Assembly: GCA_013215605.1 (NCBI GenBank) | Contig: JABSQW010000022.1 | Span: 33,119-75,697 of the forward strand | From: Myxococcales bacterium | GTDB taxonomy: Bacteria > Myxococcota_A > UBA9160 > SMWR01 | Length of the DNA: 42,579 bases | Direction of reading: 5' to 3' | In this document: positions 1-8,027 of the stretch, piece by piece | Layout of the letters: every line of letters begins with the position of its first letter | Position numbering within the stretch: the first letter of the stretch is position 1 | The notes under the pieces: model-generated | The model's database searches: none | What the model was told of the DNA's origin: nothing | The model's input: only the letters and a program-made list of their open reading frames with translations | Position numbers and translations under genes: made by a program

Positions 1-638
1 AACCAGTTCTTCCAGTCGCCCTTGCCCTTCGTGCGCACCACGCGACGCACGGCGACTCCGACGGTCGCGTCGCCTCCGATGGGGAACCCGAGGTACTCGG
101 AAAGCGCCTCGAGACGCTCGCCAACGAAGTCCTCGTACTTCACGACGTGGTAATCCGGCCGATCGCGGCAGAACGCCATCGACCACTCGAGGGGGTCGAG
201 GAAAGAGCGGATGGCGATTGCGGACACCTTGACGGGACGCCCGGAGAGCTCCTCGTGGAGTGCGGCGATCTCCGTAACGCTCACCGAACGACTGTTCTGC
301 TCCTTCCGACGCAGGGTCTCCAGGTAGCGCTCGAGCTTGTCGTCGTCATGAACGAAGTCTTCCGCGAATGCGCCGTACAGGAGTGAGCTGATGAGCCGAT
401 CGCGCGGGTCGCGGATGATGCAGATCTTCTTGTCGAAGCCATCGAAACTCGCGTAGTCCGCGTACCCCTCGCGTCCGACCAGAATCTTCGCAAGCACTCC
501 CCGCTCGTCGTCGCGCGGCCGTGGCGCGTAGCTTCGCGCTTCGAAGAGCGTCCGGGGGGAACCCGGCGTCGAGTTGCGGAGCTTGTAGAAGAGCCCAGTG
601 GTCCCGGTCTTCGCGAGCCCGGCGATGACGATCTTCAC
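1..638 (-). CDS. Sulfotransferase family protein (C-terminus cut by window edge)
   Basis: Translating the minus strand from a GTG at 638 gives an open frame that runs off the left end (about 212 codons visible). The first residues carry a sulfotransferase-type 5'-phosphosulfate loop (GLAKTGTTGLFYKL). A 3'-phosphate-binding segment follows in the middle (IIRDPRDRLISSLLYG). Near the cut end is KGKGDWKNW, which resembles the conserved GDWKN region of PAPS-dependent sulfotransferases. The family moves a sulfuryl group from PAPS to a hydroxyl or amine acceptor; the acceptor cannot be read here. The GTG overlaps the TGA of the upstream methyltransferase (GTGA), which indicates translational coupling and a shared substrate or pathway. 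The family call is firm, the substrate unknown. Confidence 0.85.
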   Translation of the reverse strand, partial: MKIVIAGLAKTGTTGLFYKLRNSTPGSPRTLFEARSYAPRPRDDERGVLAKILVGREGYADYASFDGFDKKICIIRDPRDRLISSLLYGAFAEDFVHDDDKLERYLETLRRKEQNSRSVSVTEIAALHEELSGRPVKVSAIAIRSFLDPLEWSMAFCRDRPDYHVVKYEDFVGERLEALSEYLGFPIGGDATVGVAVRRVVRTKGKGDWKNW

Positions 639-1582
639 GCGAGCGGCCGTCCTACGAGCAGAGCGCAGTCGGACTCGAACGCGCCCGTCGCCTCGAGTTT
701 CTCCTCCATCATCCCGATCATCTCGATCAGGCTCGTGTCCGATTCGTCATCGGGATCGAAGTTCCCGACGATCCCGGACATGAGGAACTGGAACAGATTC
801 CCGCCGTAGGGTCTGTAGTCGACGCGTTCGAAGTAGTCGCCGAACACCGAGCGGATCTCGCCCGAGCGAATCGCCTCCGAGGGATCGCGGGCCTCGAGGT
901 CGCGGGTGTCAATGGGATGGAACCGCTCCTTGTACACCGGCTTGTCCGGTTTCGACTCATTGATGCTGAGGCGGTACTTCGCGGGGAGGATCGCGAGGAT
1001 CTCGTTGATGACATCGATCTGGCTCTGCGGGAACTGAAACTGGGAGGGGCCCATGTATTCGTTGATGACGAACAGCCCGTCGGGCTTGAGAGTTCGGCGG
1101 ACAGCGTCGAACATTCGCTCGAGTTCAGCGCAGTGGTGGGATGCCGAATAGGAGAACACCGCGTCGTAGCGGGCGTCGGGCAGGTCAGGCTCGTTGAAGT
1201 TGCCGACCCAGTACTCGACCCGGTCGTCCATCCCATCCTCGGCAGCGAGCTTGCGAGCGTTTTCAACGGCTCCCGCCGAGAGGTCGAAGCCGTGCATCGT
1301 CCTGGCCCAGCCCCTCCGCAGCATCTGCCGCTCGAGCGAACCGTGACCGCAAGCGAGGGACAGGCCGCATTCGACGCCGCCCGGGAAGTGCCGTTCGAAC
1401 AGATCCTGCAGATCGGGCTTGTTGGGGTTCCCGGTGAGCCGCCGCCACATATAGCGCCGGATGACGGGATGTCCCTTCCAGAACACCTGATCCGACGAGA
1501 CCTGCTCCGCCCAGTGCTTCGCCGTCCGCTCGAGGGGAGTTTCGCCGGTGCGGAGGATGTTGCCGAGCTTCGGGAGTCTCAT
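635..1582 (-). CDS. Class I SAM-dependent methyltransferase
   Basis: 315 residues. A SAM-binding motif I variant (LSLACGHGSLER) lies at about residues 74-85, followed by the acidic loop FDLSAGAVENAR near 99-110 and a motif II-like stretch (RYDAVFSYSASHH) near 138-150. This is the Methyltransf_11/25 type of Rossmann fold. The roughly 70-residue N-terminal extension and the C-terminal part after residue 170 do not point to a known substrate. It is the first gene of a two-gene unit with the downstream sulfotransferase (4-base overlap). Methylation and sulfation of one small molecule or glycan is a reasonable guess but not shown. The ATG at 1582 has no strong Shine-Dalgarno; no better start is seen. 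Confidence 0.85.
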   Translation of the reverse strand: MRLPKLGNILRTGETPLERTAKHWAEQVSSDQVFWKGHPVIRRYMWRRLTGNPNKPDLQDLFERHFPGGVECGLSLACGHGSLERQMLRRGWARTMHGFDLSAGAVENARKLAAEDGMDDRVEYWVGNFNEPDLPDARYDAVFSYSASHHCAELERMFDAVRRTLKPDGLFVINEYMGPSQFQFPQSQIDVINEILAILPAKYRLSINESKPDKPVYKERFHPIDTRDLEARDPSEAIRSGEIRSVFGDYFERVDYRPYGGNLFQFLMSGIVGNFDPDDESDTSLIEMIGMMEEKLEATGAFESDCALLVGRPLA

Positions 1583-1689
1583 GTGACTTGGCTTCGGTGG
1601 AGTGGACGGGAGCGGTTCCGGCGCAAGTTAGCGTATCGTCGGTTGACGACCATTTGGACCCGGGAGGGGTTGCCACGGGGCCTGACTCG

Positions 1690-2628
1690 ATGGAGATGTG
1701 CAGCGCCTCTCGTCGATACCTCGGTATTGCGTTGGTGGTCGCGAGCGGATTCGCGCTGGTTGGCTGCGCGGGCATCGGCGTCGGCTCCGAGCCACCGAAT
1801 GCCGGCTGGTCGGTGCACCGCATCGACGACGGCGAGATCTCCGAATCGTCGGGTCTCGTCGCGAGCCGGACCCACGCAGACGTGTTCTGGACCCACAACG
1901 ACTCCGGCGACGCGGCGCGACTGTTCGCCATCACACCACAGGGGAGGAAGCTCGCCGAGTTCAGCGTCGACGGCGCGACGCACGTCGACTGGGAGGACAT
2001 CGCGATCGACGAGGCCGGGTACCTCTACCTCGGCGACATCGGGAACAACGCGAACGAGCGCCGCGACCTGGCGATCTACCGCATCCGCGAGCCCGACCCC
2101 GCGAGGCGCGCTGGCAGCGTCCCTGTCGATCGCGTCATCCGCTACCGCTACCAGGATCAGACGGCCTTTCCCGAGGACGGGAACTCGGTATTCGACGCCG
2201 AGTCGATGCTGTGGCACGACGGCTGGCTCTATCTGTACACGAAGCACCGAAGCGACACGAAGACTCGGCTCTACCGGGTGTCGGATGCAGCAAGCGATGA
2301 CGAGGAGCCGCTCGTGGCCCTCGGCGAGATCGAGCTCGGCGGCGGCACCGCGCGCCTCATCGGCAATGTCACGGGCGCCGACATCAGCGCCGACGGTGGC
2401 TGGATCGCGCTCCTCACCTACCGCGGCATCCTGATCTTCGATCGACGCGGTCCGCTCCCGCTCCCCGCCGGTCCCGTGGCACGGATCGCCCTCGCCTTCC
2501 GGAAGACGGGGCAGGTGGAGTCGATTGCCTGGCTGGGCGAAGCCCTCGTGTTCGGCAACGAGGCGGGGAAGCTCTTCCGGATCGACGAGCCCCTCGCCGC
2601 GCGTTGGTTCCGCTTCCCGCCCCACTAG
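1690..2628 (+). CDS. Putative lipoprotein with beta-propeller-like fold
   Basis: 312 residues from the ATG at 1690. This start is preferred over an in-frame ATG at 1588 because it places a lipoprotein signal peptide at the N-terminus: a basic start, a hydrophobic stretch, and a lipobox ending ALVGC near residue 24. The mature part contains repeated beta-rich segments with Asp and Gly turns (WTHNDSGD, DWEDIAID, LYLGDIGNN, DISADGGWIALLTY). These resemble NHL or SdiA-regulated-like propeller proteins. A role as a membrane-anchored binding or structural protein is likely, but the ligand is unknown. It converges on mlaC with 27 bases between the two stops. Confidence 0.75.
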   Translation: MEMCSASRRYLGIALVVASGFALVGCAGIGVGSEPPNAGWSVHRIDDGEISESSGLVASRTHADVFWTHNDSGDAARLFAITPQGRKLAEFSVDGATHVDWEDIAIDEAGYLYLGDIGNNANERRDLAIYRIREPDPARRAGSVPVDRVIRYRYQDQTAFPEDGNSVFDAESMLWHDGWLYLYTKHRSDTKTRLYRVSDAASDDEEPLVALGEIELGGGTARLIGNVTGADISADGGWIALLTYRGILIFDRRGPLPLPAGPVARIALAFRKTGQVESIAWLGEALVFGNEAGKLFRIDEPLAARWFRFPPH

Positions 2629-2655
2629 GTCGTCCGAGCTCCGTTCACCTCGGGA

Positions 2656-3333
2656 TCACGACTTGGAGGCCGGGCGACCCTCCCGAGCTGGCGGCCCGCT
2701 GGCCGGCGGGCCCCGGCCCTCCTCGCGATTCTTGTTCTTCGTGCGCAGCTGCGCGAGCAGGTCCTCGACTCCGTTCTTGCCGCGCAGCACCTCGCGAAAC
2801 TGGTCGCGCCAGTTCGAGACGAGGCTGACGCCCTCGATCACCACGTCGATCACGAACCAGTCGTCGTCTTTCTTTCGCATGCGGTAATCGACGCTGGCGT
2901 CGTCGAAGTCGCCACCGACGATCCGCGTTCGCACCGTCACGTCGCCGCGGGGCTCCACGCGCTCGTCGAGCACCTCGACGCTCTGGTTCTCGTAGTCGTC
3001 GAGGCGTGTACCGTACTCCTGTGCGAGGAAAACCTTGAATTCCGCGAAGAAGGCCTTCTTCTGCTCGGTACTGAACCGCTTCCAGTACTTCGCCGTAACG
3101 AGGCGGGTAAAGGTCCGGAAGTCGAAGCGCGCGTAGGCGATCTTCTCGATGCCGGCGCGCTTCTCGGCCTTCGAGAGCGCGTCATTGCCCAGCACTCCGA
3201 TCACCGCGGCGACGGTGACCTCGACCACCTCGCGCGGCTTCCGCTCCGCCGCCACCGCGGGCGATGAGAACGCCATCGCCGCGAGCAGAGCCGCGCTCCA
3301 CGAGATCGGGCTCATCGACTTCACAGTCACCAT
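2656..3333 (-). CDS. mlaC: MlaC-family periplasmic phospholipid-binding protein
   Basis: 225 residues with an N-terminal signal peptide ending near AVAAE (about residue 30). The rest matches the MlaC/Ttg2D family: a helical start, then ARFDFRTFTRLVTAKYWKRF, the FFAEFKVFLAQEYGTRL region, and the YRMRKKDDDWFVIDVVIEGVS strand characteristic of the lipid pocket. MlaC carries phospholipid through the periplasm between MlaA at the outer membrane and the MlaFED complex. The start overlaps the mlaA stop (ATGGTGA); the second codon GTG would also give a classic GTGA overlap. It is the last gene of the operon. The C-terminal 25 residues are low-complexity, rich in Pro, Gly, Arg and Lys. Confidence 0.9.
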   Translation of the reverse strand: MVTVKSMSPISWSAALLAAMAFSSPAVAAERKPREVVEVTVAAVIGVLGNDALSKAEKRAGIEKIAYARFDFRTFTRLVTAKYWKRFSTEQKKAFFAEFKVFLAQEYGTRLDDYENQSVEVLDERVEPRGDVTVRTRIVGGDFDDASVDYRMRKKDDDWFVIDVVIEGVSLVSNWRDQFREVLRGKNGVEDLLAQLRTKNKNREEGRGPPASGPPAREGRPASKS

Positions 3334-4106
3334 TCCTGGTCCTCTTCGTCGTCGAAGTAGTAGAGATCTTCGTCGGTCTCGGCGGGGGCGTCGGACTGGT
3401 CTTCGTCGTGGACCCGGCTGGCGCGGTTCGCCATGTAGGCGTTTCGCGTGAACAAGTAGAGATCGAAGGCCGACTCTCGGTTCTCGCGAATCACCTCGAT
3501 CGCCAGGGATCGCGTTCCGATGAGGTTGCCGCCCGTGAGTGCCGCGTTTACCCAGAACGGCAGGAAGAACGAGTAGGCGAGGGTGGCCGTGTCGGTGGCG
3601 AGGCCCAACCCGTCGCGGATGTTCGAGGGACCGAGCGCGGGCAGCATCAGGAAGGGACCGGGCGGCACCCCCCAGGTTCCGAGCGTCTGCCCGAAGTCCT
3701 CGTTGTTCGACGGGAGGCCCGCGTCCGCTGCAGCGTCGAAGAGCCCACCGATTCCCACCGTCGTGTTGAGACCGAAGCGGATGATCTCTTCGACGGCCCC
3801 CAGGATCTTCAGCTGCAGAAGGTTGTTCGTGAACGTGATCGGGAGCCGGCCGTTCTCGAAGACGTTTCGGATGCCGCTCTCGAGGGGGTCCGGCAGAAGT
3901 GCGTCGTAGCCCATGGCCAGGTATTGGATGAAATAGCGGTCCGCGAATTCATTGACCGCAAATATGCCGCGGTTCATCGGCTCCCACGGGTCGTAGACGG
4001 ACGATCCCTCTTCGGCGCGCGCGACCCCCGCGCTCGCGCAGAAGAGCAACGTCGAGGCGATGAGCGCTGTCGCCCCTCGAAGAATTCGTCCCGGAAGCTG
4101 CATCAC
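3327..4106 (-). CDS. mlaA: MlaA (VacJ) family outer-membrane phospholipid transport protein
   Basis: 259 residues. The family signature DPWEPMNRGIF lies at about residues 39-49, and the body matches MlaA throughout (DFGQTLGTWGVPPGPFLMLPALGPSNIRDG in two segments). MlaA removes misplaced phospholipid from the outer leaflet and passes it to MlaC. E. coli MlaA is a lipoprotein. Here the only signal-peptide Cys sits in LLFCAS, which is not a good lipobox, and cleavage after VARA by signal peptidase I looks more likely. The tail is very acidic (TDEDLYYFDDEEDQEW). A GTG at 4106 or the next codon ATG at 4103 may be the start. mlaD ends a few bases upstream. Confidence 0.92.
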   Translation of the reverse strand: MMQLPGRILRGATALIASTLLFCASAGVARAEEGSSVYDPWEPMNRGIFAVNEFADRYFIQYLAMGYDALLPDPLESGIRNVFENGRLPITFTNNLLQLKILGAVEEIIRFGLNTTVGIGGLFDAAADAGLPSNNEDFGQTLGTWGVPPGPFLMLPALGPSNIRDGLGLATDTATLAYSFFLPFWVNAALTGGNLIGTRSLAIEVIRENRESAFDLYLFTRNAYMANRASRVHDEDQSDAPAETDEDLYYFDDEEDQEW

Positions 4107-4109
4107 TCG

Positions 4110-4562
4110 CTATTCGAGCCCCGCGTTGTTCACGAACTTGCCGATGAGACGTTCCAGGGACAGCGCATCTTCGGTATAGGCAATTTCGTCGCCAGACCGG
4201 AGGAACTCCTCCTCGGCGCCCGGCTCGAGGGCGAGGAACTGGTCGCCGAGGATGCCGGCGGTCCGGATCGCCACCGAGGTGTCGGTGGGGAGCTCGAGGC
4301 CGGGGTCGAGGTCGAGAGTCACCTCGGCGCGCAGCAGATCGTCGAGCTGGATCGCCTTCACCTGCCCCACGGTCACGCCCGCCACGGAGACCGGCGCGCG
4401 GCCGGTGAGACCGCCGATGTCGTCGAAGTGGGCGACGAGCACGAGGCCCCCCTCGCCCTTGTAGTTGAGGCCCCCGACCTGAACGGACAGGTACCCGATC
4501 GCCGCGAGCCCCGCGACGACGAAGAGTCCCACCACCAGATCGCGTACCGCTGAAGACGACAT
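4110..4562 (-). CDS. mlaD: MlaD, MCE-domain periplasmic lipid-transfer subunit
   Basis: 150 residues. One N-terminal membrane anchor (about residues 7-28) is followed by a single MCE domain (about 38-120), including FDDIGGLTGRAPVSVAGVTVG and the ILGDQFLALEPG loop typical of MlaD. The family forms a hexameric ring on the MlaFE transporter and guides phospholipid between the inner membrane and MlaC. It is somewhat shorter than E. coli MlaD at its C-terminus. The gene starts 3 bases after the mlaE stop, which shows tight operon organisation. Confidence 0.93.
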   Translation of the reverse strand: MSSSAVRDLVVGLFVVAGLAAIGYLSVQVGGLNYKGEGGLVLVAHFDDIGGLTGRAPVSVAGVTVGQVKAIQLDDLLRAEVTLDLDPGLELPTDTSVAIRTAGILGDQFLALEPGAEEEFLRSGDEIAYTEDALSLERLIGKFVNNAGLE

Positions 4563-4565
4563 GGC

Positions 4566-5345
4566 TCACACCCCCCAGAGCGCCGTGATGATGTAATTGA
4601 AGATCAAGATGCACACCGAGGCCGTCACGACCGTCCCGGTGGTTGCCGCGCTCACGCCCACCGACGTGGGCTCGCTCGTGTATCCGCGGTACGCCGCGAC
4701 GAGACCGACGAGGACGCCGAACACGAGCGACTTCACGAGTCCCTGGAGAACGTGGTCACCGAAGTCCAGGGCGTTCTCGAGGCTGGTCAGGAACTGGCCA
4801 CCGTCGACTCCCAACAGGTCCACGCCCACCGCGAAGGCGCCGTACAGAGCGACCGCCACGAACAGCGCGTACAGAAGCGGCATCACGAAGATCATCGCGA
4901 GGGCCTTCGGTGTCACCACGTAGTCGATCGGGTCGATCGACATCATGCGCAGCCCGTCGAGCTGCTCGGTCTGCACCATCGACGCGATCTCGGCGGCCAT
5001 GGCGGAGGCTGCCCGTCCGGTGACGAGCAGCCCCGTCAGCACCGGACCCAGCTCGCGAACGAGGGCGTGTCCCACCAGCGCGCCGAGGAAGCCCTCGGCA
5101 CCAAAGCGCGAGAGCGTGCCGTAGCCGAGAAGCGAGAGCGACGCGCCCACCGTGGCGCCCGACAGACAGACGATCACCAGGGAACGCACGCCCGCGTCGA
5201 AGATCTCGTCCAGCTGGCGGCGCACGCGGTACGGACGCATGACGGCGGCCCGCACGATGCGTCCGCCGAGCACCGCGAACGTACCGAGCTTCATGACGGC
5301 GAGCGTCGAGCGTGCGCCGACCGATTCGATCGCGGGGGCCTTCAC
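4566..5345 (-). CDS. mlaE: MlaE, inner-membrane permease of the Mla ABC transporter
   Basis: 259 residues, strongly hydrophobic, with about five membrane segments. It carries the MlaE/permease landmarks VRELGPVLTGLLVTGRAASAMAAEIASM (split here for length: VRELGPVLTGLLVTGRA then ASAMAAEIASM) and the TEQLDGLRMMSIDPIDYVVTP coupling region near residue 140. It forms the transmembrane core with MlaF for ATP-driven phospholipid transport. The start is GTG at 5345, overlapping the mlaF stop (GTGA). No STAS-domain mlaB is present on either side. Confidence 0.94.
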   Translation of the reverse strand: MKAPAIESVGARSTLAVMKLGTFAVLGGRIVRAAVMRPYRVRRQLDEIFDAGVRSLVIVCLSGATVGASLSLLGYGTLSRFGAEGFLGALVGHALVRELGPVLTGLLVTGRAASAMAAEIASMVQTEQLDGLRMMSIDPIDYVVTPKALAMIFVMPLLYALFVAVALYGAFAVGVDLLGVDGGQFLTSLENALDFGDHVLQGLVKSLVFGVLVGLVAAYRGYTSEPTSVGVSAATTGTVVTASVCILIFNYIITALWGV

Positions 5346-6166
5346 GCTGCCCCTCGCGGCGCGCGCGACGCGAGTCTCAGACCCGGCGGTGTGGGCGACT
5401 TGGGCTGCCAGGTCTCCTGGGTCTCCGCCGAGAGGAATTCAGTGACACGGAGATCGCTGCTTTTCAGAAGATCGTCGGGCAGACCGTAGATGGCCGAGCC
5501 GTCGGCGAGGAAGAGCATCCGGTATGCCATGCGCAGGGTCGACGCGATGTGGTGGGAAGTCACGATGAGCGTAATGCCGAGGCGCCGGTTGAGATCGACG
5601 AGCACGTTTTCGATGCGGCGCACGTTCACCGGGTCGAGGCCCGAGAACGGCTCGTCGACGAGCACGATTTCGGGGTCGGTCACGACCGCCCGCGCGAGGG
5701 CGGCCCGGCGTTTCATGCCACCGGAAAGCTGACCGGGAAGCAGGTCATCGACGTCGGGGAGTCCCACCGCCTCGAGGCGCCTGCGCACCTCATCGGCGAT
5801 GTCCGGGTCGGACAGGCGCGTGTGCTCGCGAAGCGGAAGGGCCACGTTCTCGAAGATCGTCAGCGAGTCGAGCAGCGCCCCACCCTGGAACAGCATCCCG
5901 AGGCGATCGCGCACGCTGAAGAGCTCGGTCTCGGAGAGCTCGGTGATGTCCTGACCGGCGATCAGAACGCGCCCCGAGTCGGGCCGCGTCAGGCCGCCGA
6001 TCATGCGCAGGAGCGTGCTCTTGCCCGCGCCGCTCGCGCCGAGCACCACGGTGATCTTTCCGCGCGGAAAGCCGCACGAAAGGCCGTCGAATACCGCGTG
6101 CCCGCCCTGTTGGAAACGGACGTCATCGAGCAGGACGCGAAACTCGTCGCCCTCGGCGCTGCTCAT
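5342..6166 (-). CDS. mlaF: MlaF, ATPase of the Mla phospholipid ABC transporter
   Basis: 274 residues from the ATG at 6166. This start was chosen over a longer in-frame one because it has an AAGGTGG ribosome-binding site and gives the usual MlaF N-terminus. Walker A is GASGAGKST (about 43-51), the ABC signature LSGGMKRRAALARA (about 147-160), Walker B EIVLVDEPFSGLD (about 166-178), and an H-loop TSHH follows. It powers MlaE. It is the first gene of mlaF-E-D-A-C, in which every junction is an overlap or only a few bases. An Arg/Pro-rich tail of about 20 residues follows the ATPase domain. Confidence 0.94.
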   Translation of the reverse strand: MSSAEGDEFRVLLDDVRFQQGGHAVFDGLSCGFPRGKITVVLGASGAGKSTLLRMIGGLTRPDSGRVLIAGQDITELSETELFSVRDRLGMLFQGGALLDSLTIFENVALPLREHTRLSDPDIADEVRRRLEAVGLPDVDDLLPGQLSGGMKRRAALARAVVTDPEIVLVDEPFSGLDPVNVRRIENVLVDLNRRLGITLIVTSHHIASTLRMAYRMLFLADGSAIYGLPDDLLKSSDLRVTEFLSAETQETWQPKSPTPPGLRLASRAPRGAA

Positions 6167-6472
6167 CGAGATCGCCACCTTCGCGCCACCGCCGCCATCG
6201 TCAGTGAAATTGGCGCGCCCCCCGGCCGCTCGGAAACGCCCATCTGGCAGACGAACGCCCGGCATCGATTCGGCCTCCGAAAGACCGCCCGCCCAATACT
6301 AGAAGCTATCTCAATCACCGTCCGGGGCTTCTTACCCCGACGAAGCGTGGCTCTGGGAGGTGCTCCTCGAGATCGCTTCAGTCGACATTGCTGTATCGGC
6401 GTGGCCCCCGCCGACGTCAAGCCTCGTCTCGCACCTGTCGCGACGCGGGGCGATTGCGCTATCGAGGGGGCC
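6167..6472 (+). other. Divergent intergenic region between mlaF and the uracil-DNA glycosylase gene
   Basis: About 306 bases separate the two divergent starts. A short stretch of lower GC (around 6295-6325) is the likeliest promoter area, but no sigma-70 boxes with good spacing could be fixed on either strand. No hairpin, repeat or conserved short gene was recognised. Confidence 0.4.
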
Positions 6473-7231
6473 GTGAGTGCCACCCCGTCCAAATCGAACG
6501 CCACGGCGGAACGCCTCGGCCGAGCGACACGCCGCTTGTGCAGGGATCTTGCCCCACTTCGCTTCGCCAAGCCCGTCAGCCACGTCTACAACCCGCTCGA
6601 GTACGCGCGGCGCCCGCACAGCGCCTACCTGCGACTCTACGGGAACTCGCCCAAGCGGGTCGTCTTCCTGGGGATGAATCCGGGTCCCTTCGGAATGGCT
6701 CAGACCGGCGTCCCCTTTGGCGAAATCTCTTTCGTGCGCGATTGGCTCGGCATCGAGGCGAAGGTCGACCGCCCCGCCGAAGAGCACCCGAAGCGGCCGA
6801 TCCTGGGCTTTTCGTGCACCCGCAGCGAGGTCAGCGGCGCCCGCGTCTGGGGGACACTGCGCGATCACTACGGCGAGCCGGAGCGCTTCTTCGCCGACCA
6901 TTTCATCGCGAACTACTGCCCGCTGGTCTTCATCGAGGAAAGCGGGCGGAATCGCACGCCCGACAAGCTGCCCGTGCGCGAGCGCGTGGCGCTCTTCGAG
7001 GCGTGCGACCGGCATTTCCGACGACTCGTCACCGTGCTCGAGCCCGCTTGGGTGATCGGCATCGGCGCCTTCGCGGAGGCTCGGGCGCTGGCGCTCCTGG
7101 GCGAAGAACCTTCCGCACCGAGGGTCGGTCGCATCCTGCACCCGAGCCCTGCGAACCCGCGCGCGCAGAAAGACTGGGGGGGACAGGCCCGGCGCGAGCT
7201 CGAGGCGCTCGGCGTGTGCGGGTCGCGGTGA
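6473..7231 (+). CDS. SMUG1-type uracil-DNA glycosylase
   Basis: 252 residues from GTG 6473, which has a purine-rich GAGGGGG 2-3 bases upstream; the open frame continues far upstream but that part is non-coding in character. The diagnostic SMUG1 sequence GMNPGPFGMAQTGVPFGE lies at about residues 67-84, and the C-terminal motif HPSPANPRAQKDW at about 223-235 holds the family His. SMUG1 enzymes remove uracil and oxidised pyrimidines such as 5-hydroxymethyluracil from DNA in base-excision repair. They are common in vertebrates but only scattered in bacteria. The gene converges on the next one with about 21 bases between stops. The family call is firm. Confidence 0.92.
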   Translation: MSATPSKSNATAERLGRATRRLCRDLAPLRFAKPVSHVYNPLEYARRPHSAYLRLYGNSPKRVVFLGMNPGPFGMAQTGVPFGEISFVRDWLGIEAKVDRPAEEHPKRPILGFSCTRSEVSGARVWGTLRDHYGEPERFFADHFIANYCPLVFIEESGRNRTPDKLPVRERVALFEACDRHFRRLVTVLEPAWVIGIGAFAEARALALLGEEPSAPRVGRILHPSPANPRAQKDWGGQARRELEALGVCGSR

Positions 7232-7252
7232 GCCGCAGGCTCTCGCTTCGCC

Positions 7253-7939
7253 TCACTTCAGGTTGAGGCGCTTCTCCTCCCAACTGCCGCTCGGAGAGCG
7301 GTAGATGAGCAGTCGCCGATCGGTGGTGATCGTGGCGACGTTCGCGCCGGCGGATACGGATTCGATCCGCTCGCGCAGGCCGAGCATGATCTCGGAGAAC
7401 CCGCCGACGAACGGCGAGAGGCCGAGCGCTCGGCGATTCGTGACGAGAACGCCCACGTTCTCGCCCACGCTCTGCGCGAGCACCTCCTCGCGCAGCCCGA
7501 GGGACGTCTCCACGAGATTCGCGCTGCCGCCGTCGAATCCGATGGCGCGCTCGTTCGTCACGACCAGGGCCACGCGTTCGCCGAGCAACGCCTCCTCGGG
7601 CCGCGACTCGGTGCGGTGGACGTCGGTCGCCTGCCAGGCCCCCGATTGAGTGGCAACGGCGAGAATGCGCTGGTTGGTGAGCACCATCCCCACCTTCCCG
7701 CGCGCCCCTTTCCAAAGGACGATCTCTTCGAGGCGCAGTCGCTCGGTGGTTTGCGAGCCACCGCGCGCGTCGATGGCGAGAAGCTCGCGGTTTGCGACCA
7801 GTACCTCGAGCACGTCGGAGAGGGGAACCTCGCCGAAAGCGTTCGCACCGTCCAGCTCCGCCGCCCGGGACGCGTGGGGTGAGCCGGGCGCGAGGAACGC
7901 GGCGATCAATACTGCCAGAGTCGCGACTTGCCGCGCCAT
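7253..7939 (-). CDS. Secreted protein of five short beta-type repeats, function unknown
   Basis: 228 residues from ATG 7939, which gives a clean signal peptide (MARQVATLAVLIAAFLAPG, cleaved near ASRAAE); the frame is open further upstream but without coding character. The mature protein is made almost entirely of about five copies of a 38-41-residue unit. Each begins with a strand such as VLVANRELLAI, MVLTNQRILAVA, LVVTNERAIGF, VLVTNRRALGL or TITTDRRLLIY and continues through a Gly/Ser/Trp turn and an LRxE-type segment. This repeat length suits a small beta-propeller. I do not recognise the family; it could be a lectin-like or scaffold protein. It is divergent from the sulfatase gene. Confidence 0.7.
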   Translation of the reverse strand: MARQVATLAVLIAAFLAPGSPHASRAAELDGANAFGEVPLSDVLEVLVANRELLAIDARGGSQTTERLRLEEIVLWKGARGKVGMVLTNQRILAVATQSGAWQATDVHRTESRPEEALLGERVALVVTNERAIGFDGGSANLVETSLGLREEVLAQSVGENVGVLVTNRRALGLSPFVGGFSEIMLGLRERIESVSAGANVATITTDRRLLIYRSPSGSWEEKRLNLK

Positions 7940-8027
7940 CGGACCCGCGAATCGCCCGGTGGAATCCACACCCCTATTGTATCCCCGGTCGGGAGAACGA
8001 TTGCTCCCTTCGAATCGGTAGACTCGG

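Noticed and set aside
5312-6472. Plus-strand extension upstream of the uracil-DNA glycosylase
   Set aside because: It is antisense to mlaF and shows no domain; the GTG at 6473 with a strong ribosome-binding site fits the SMUG1 length.
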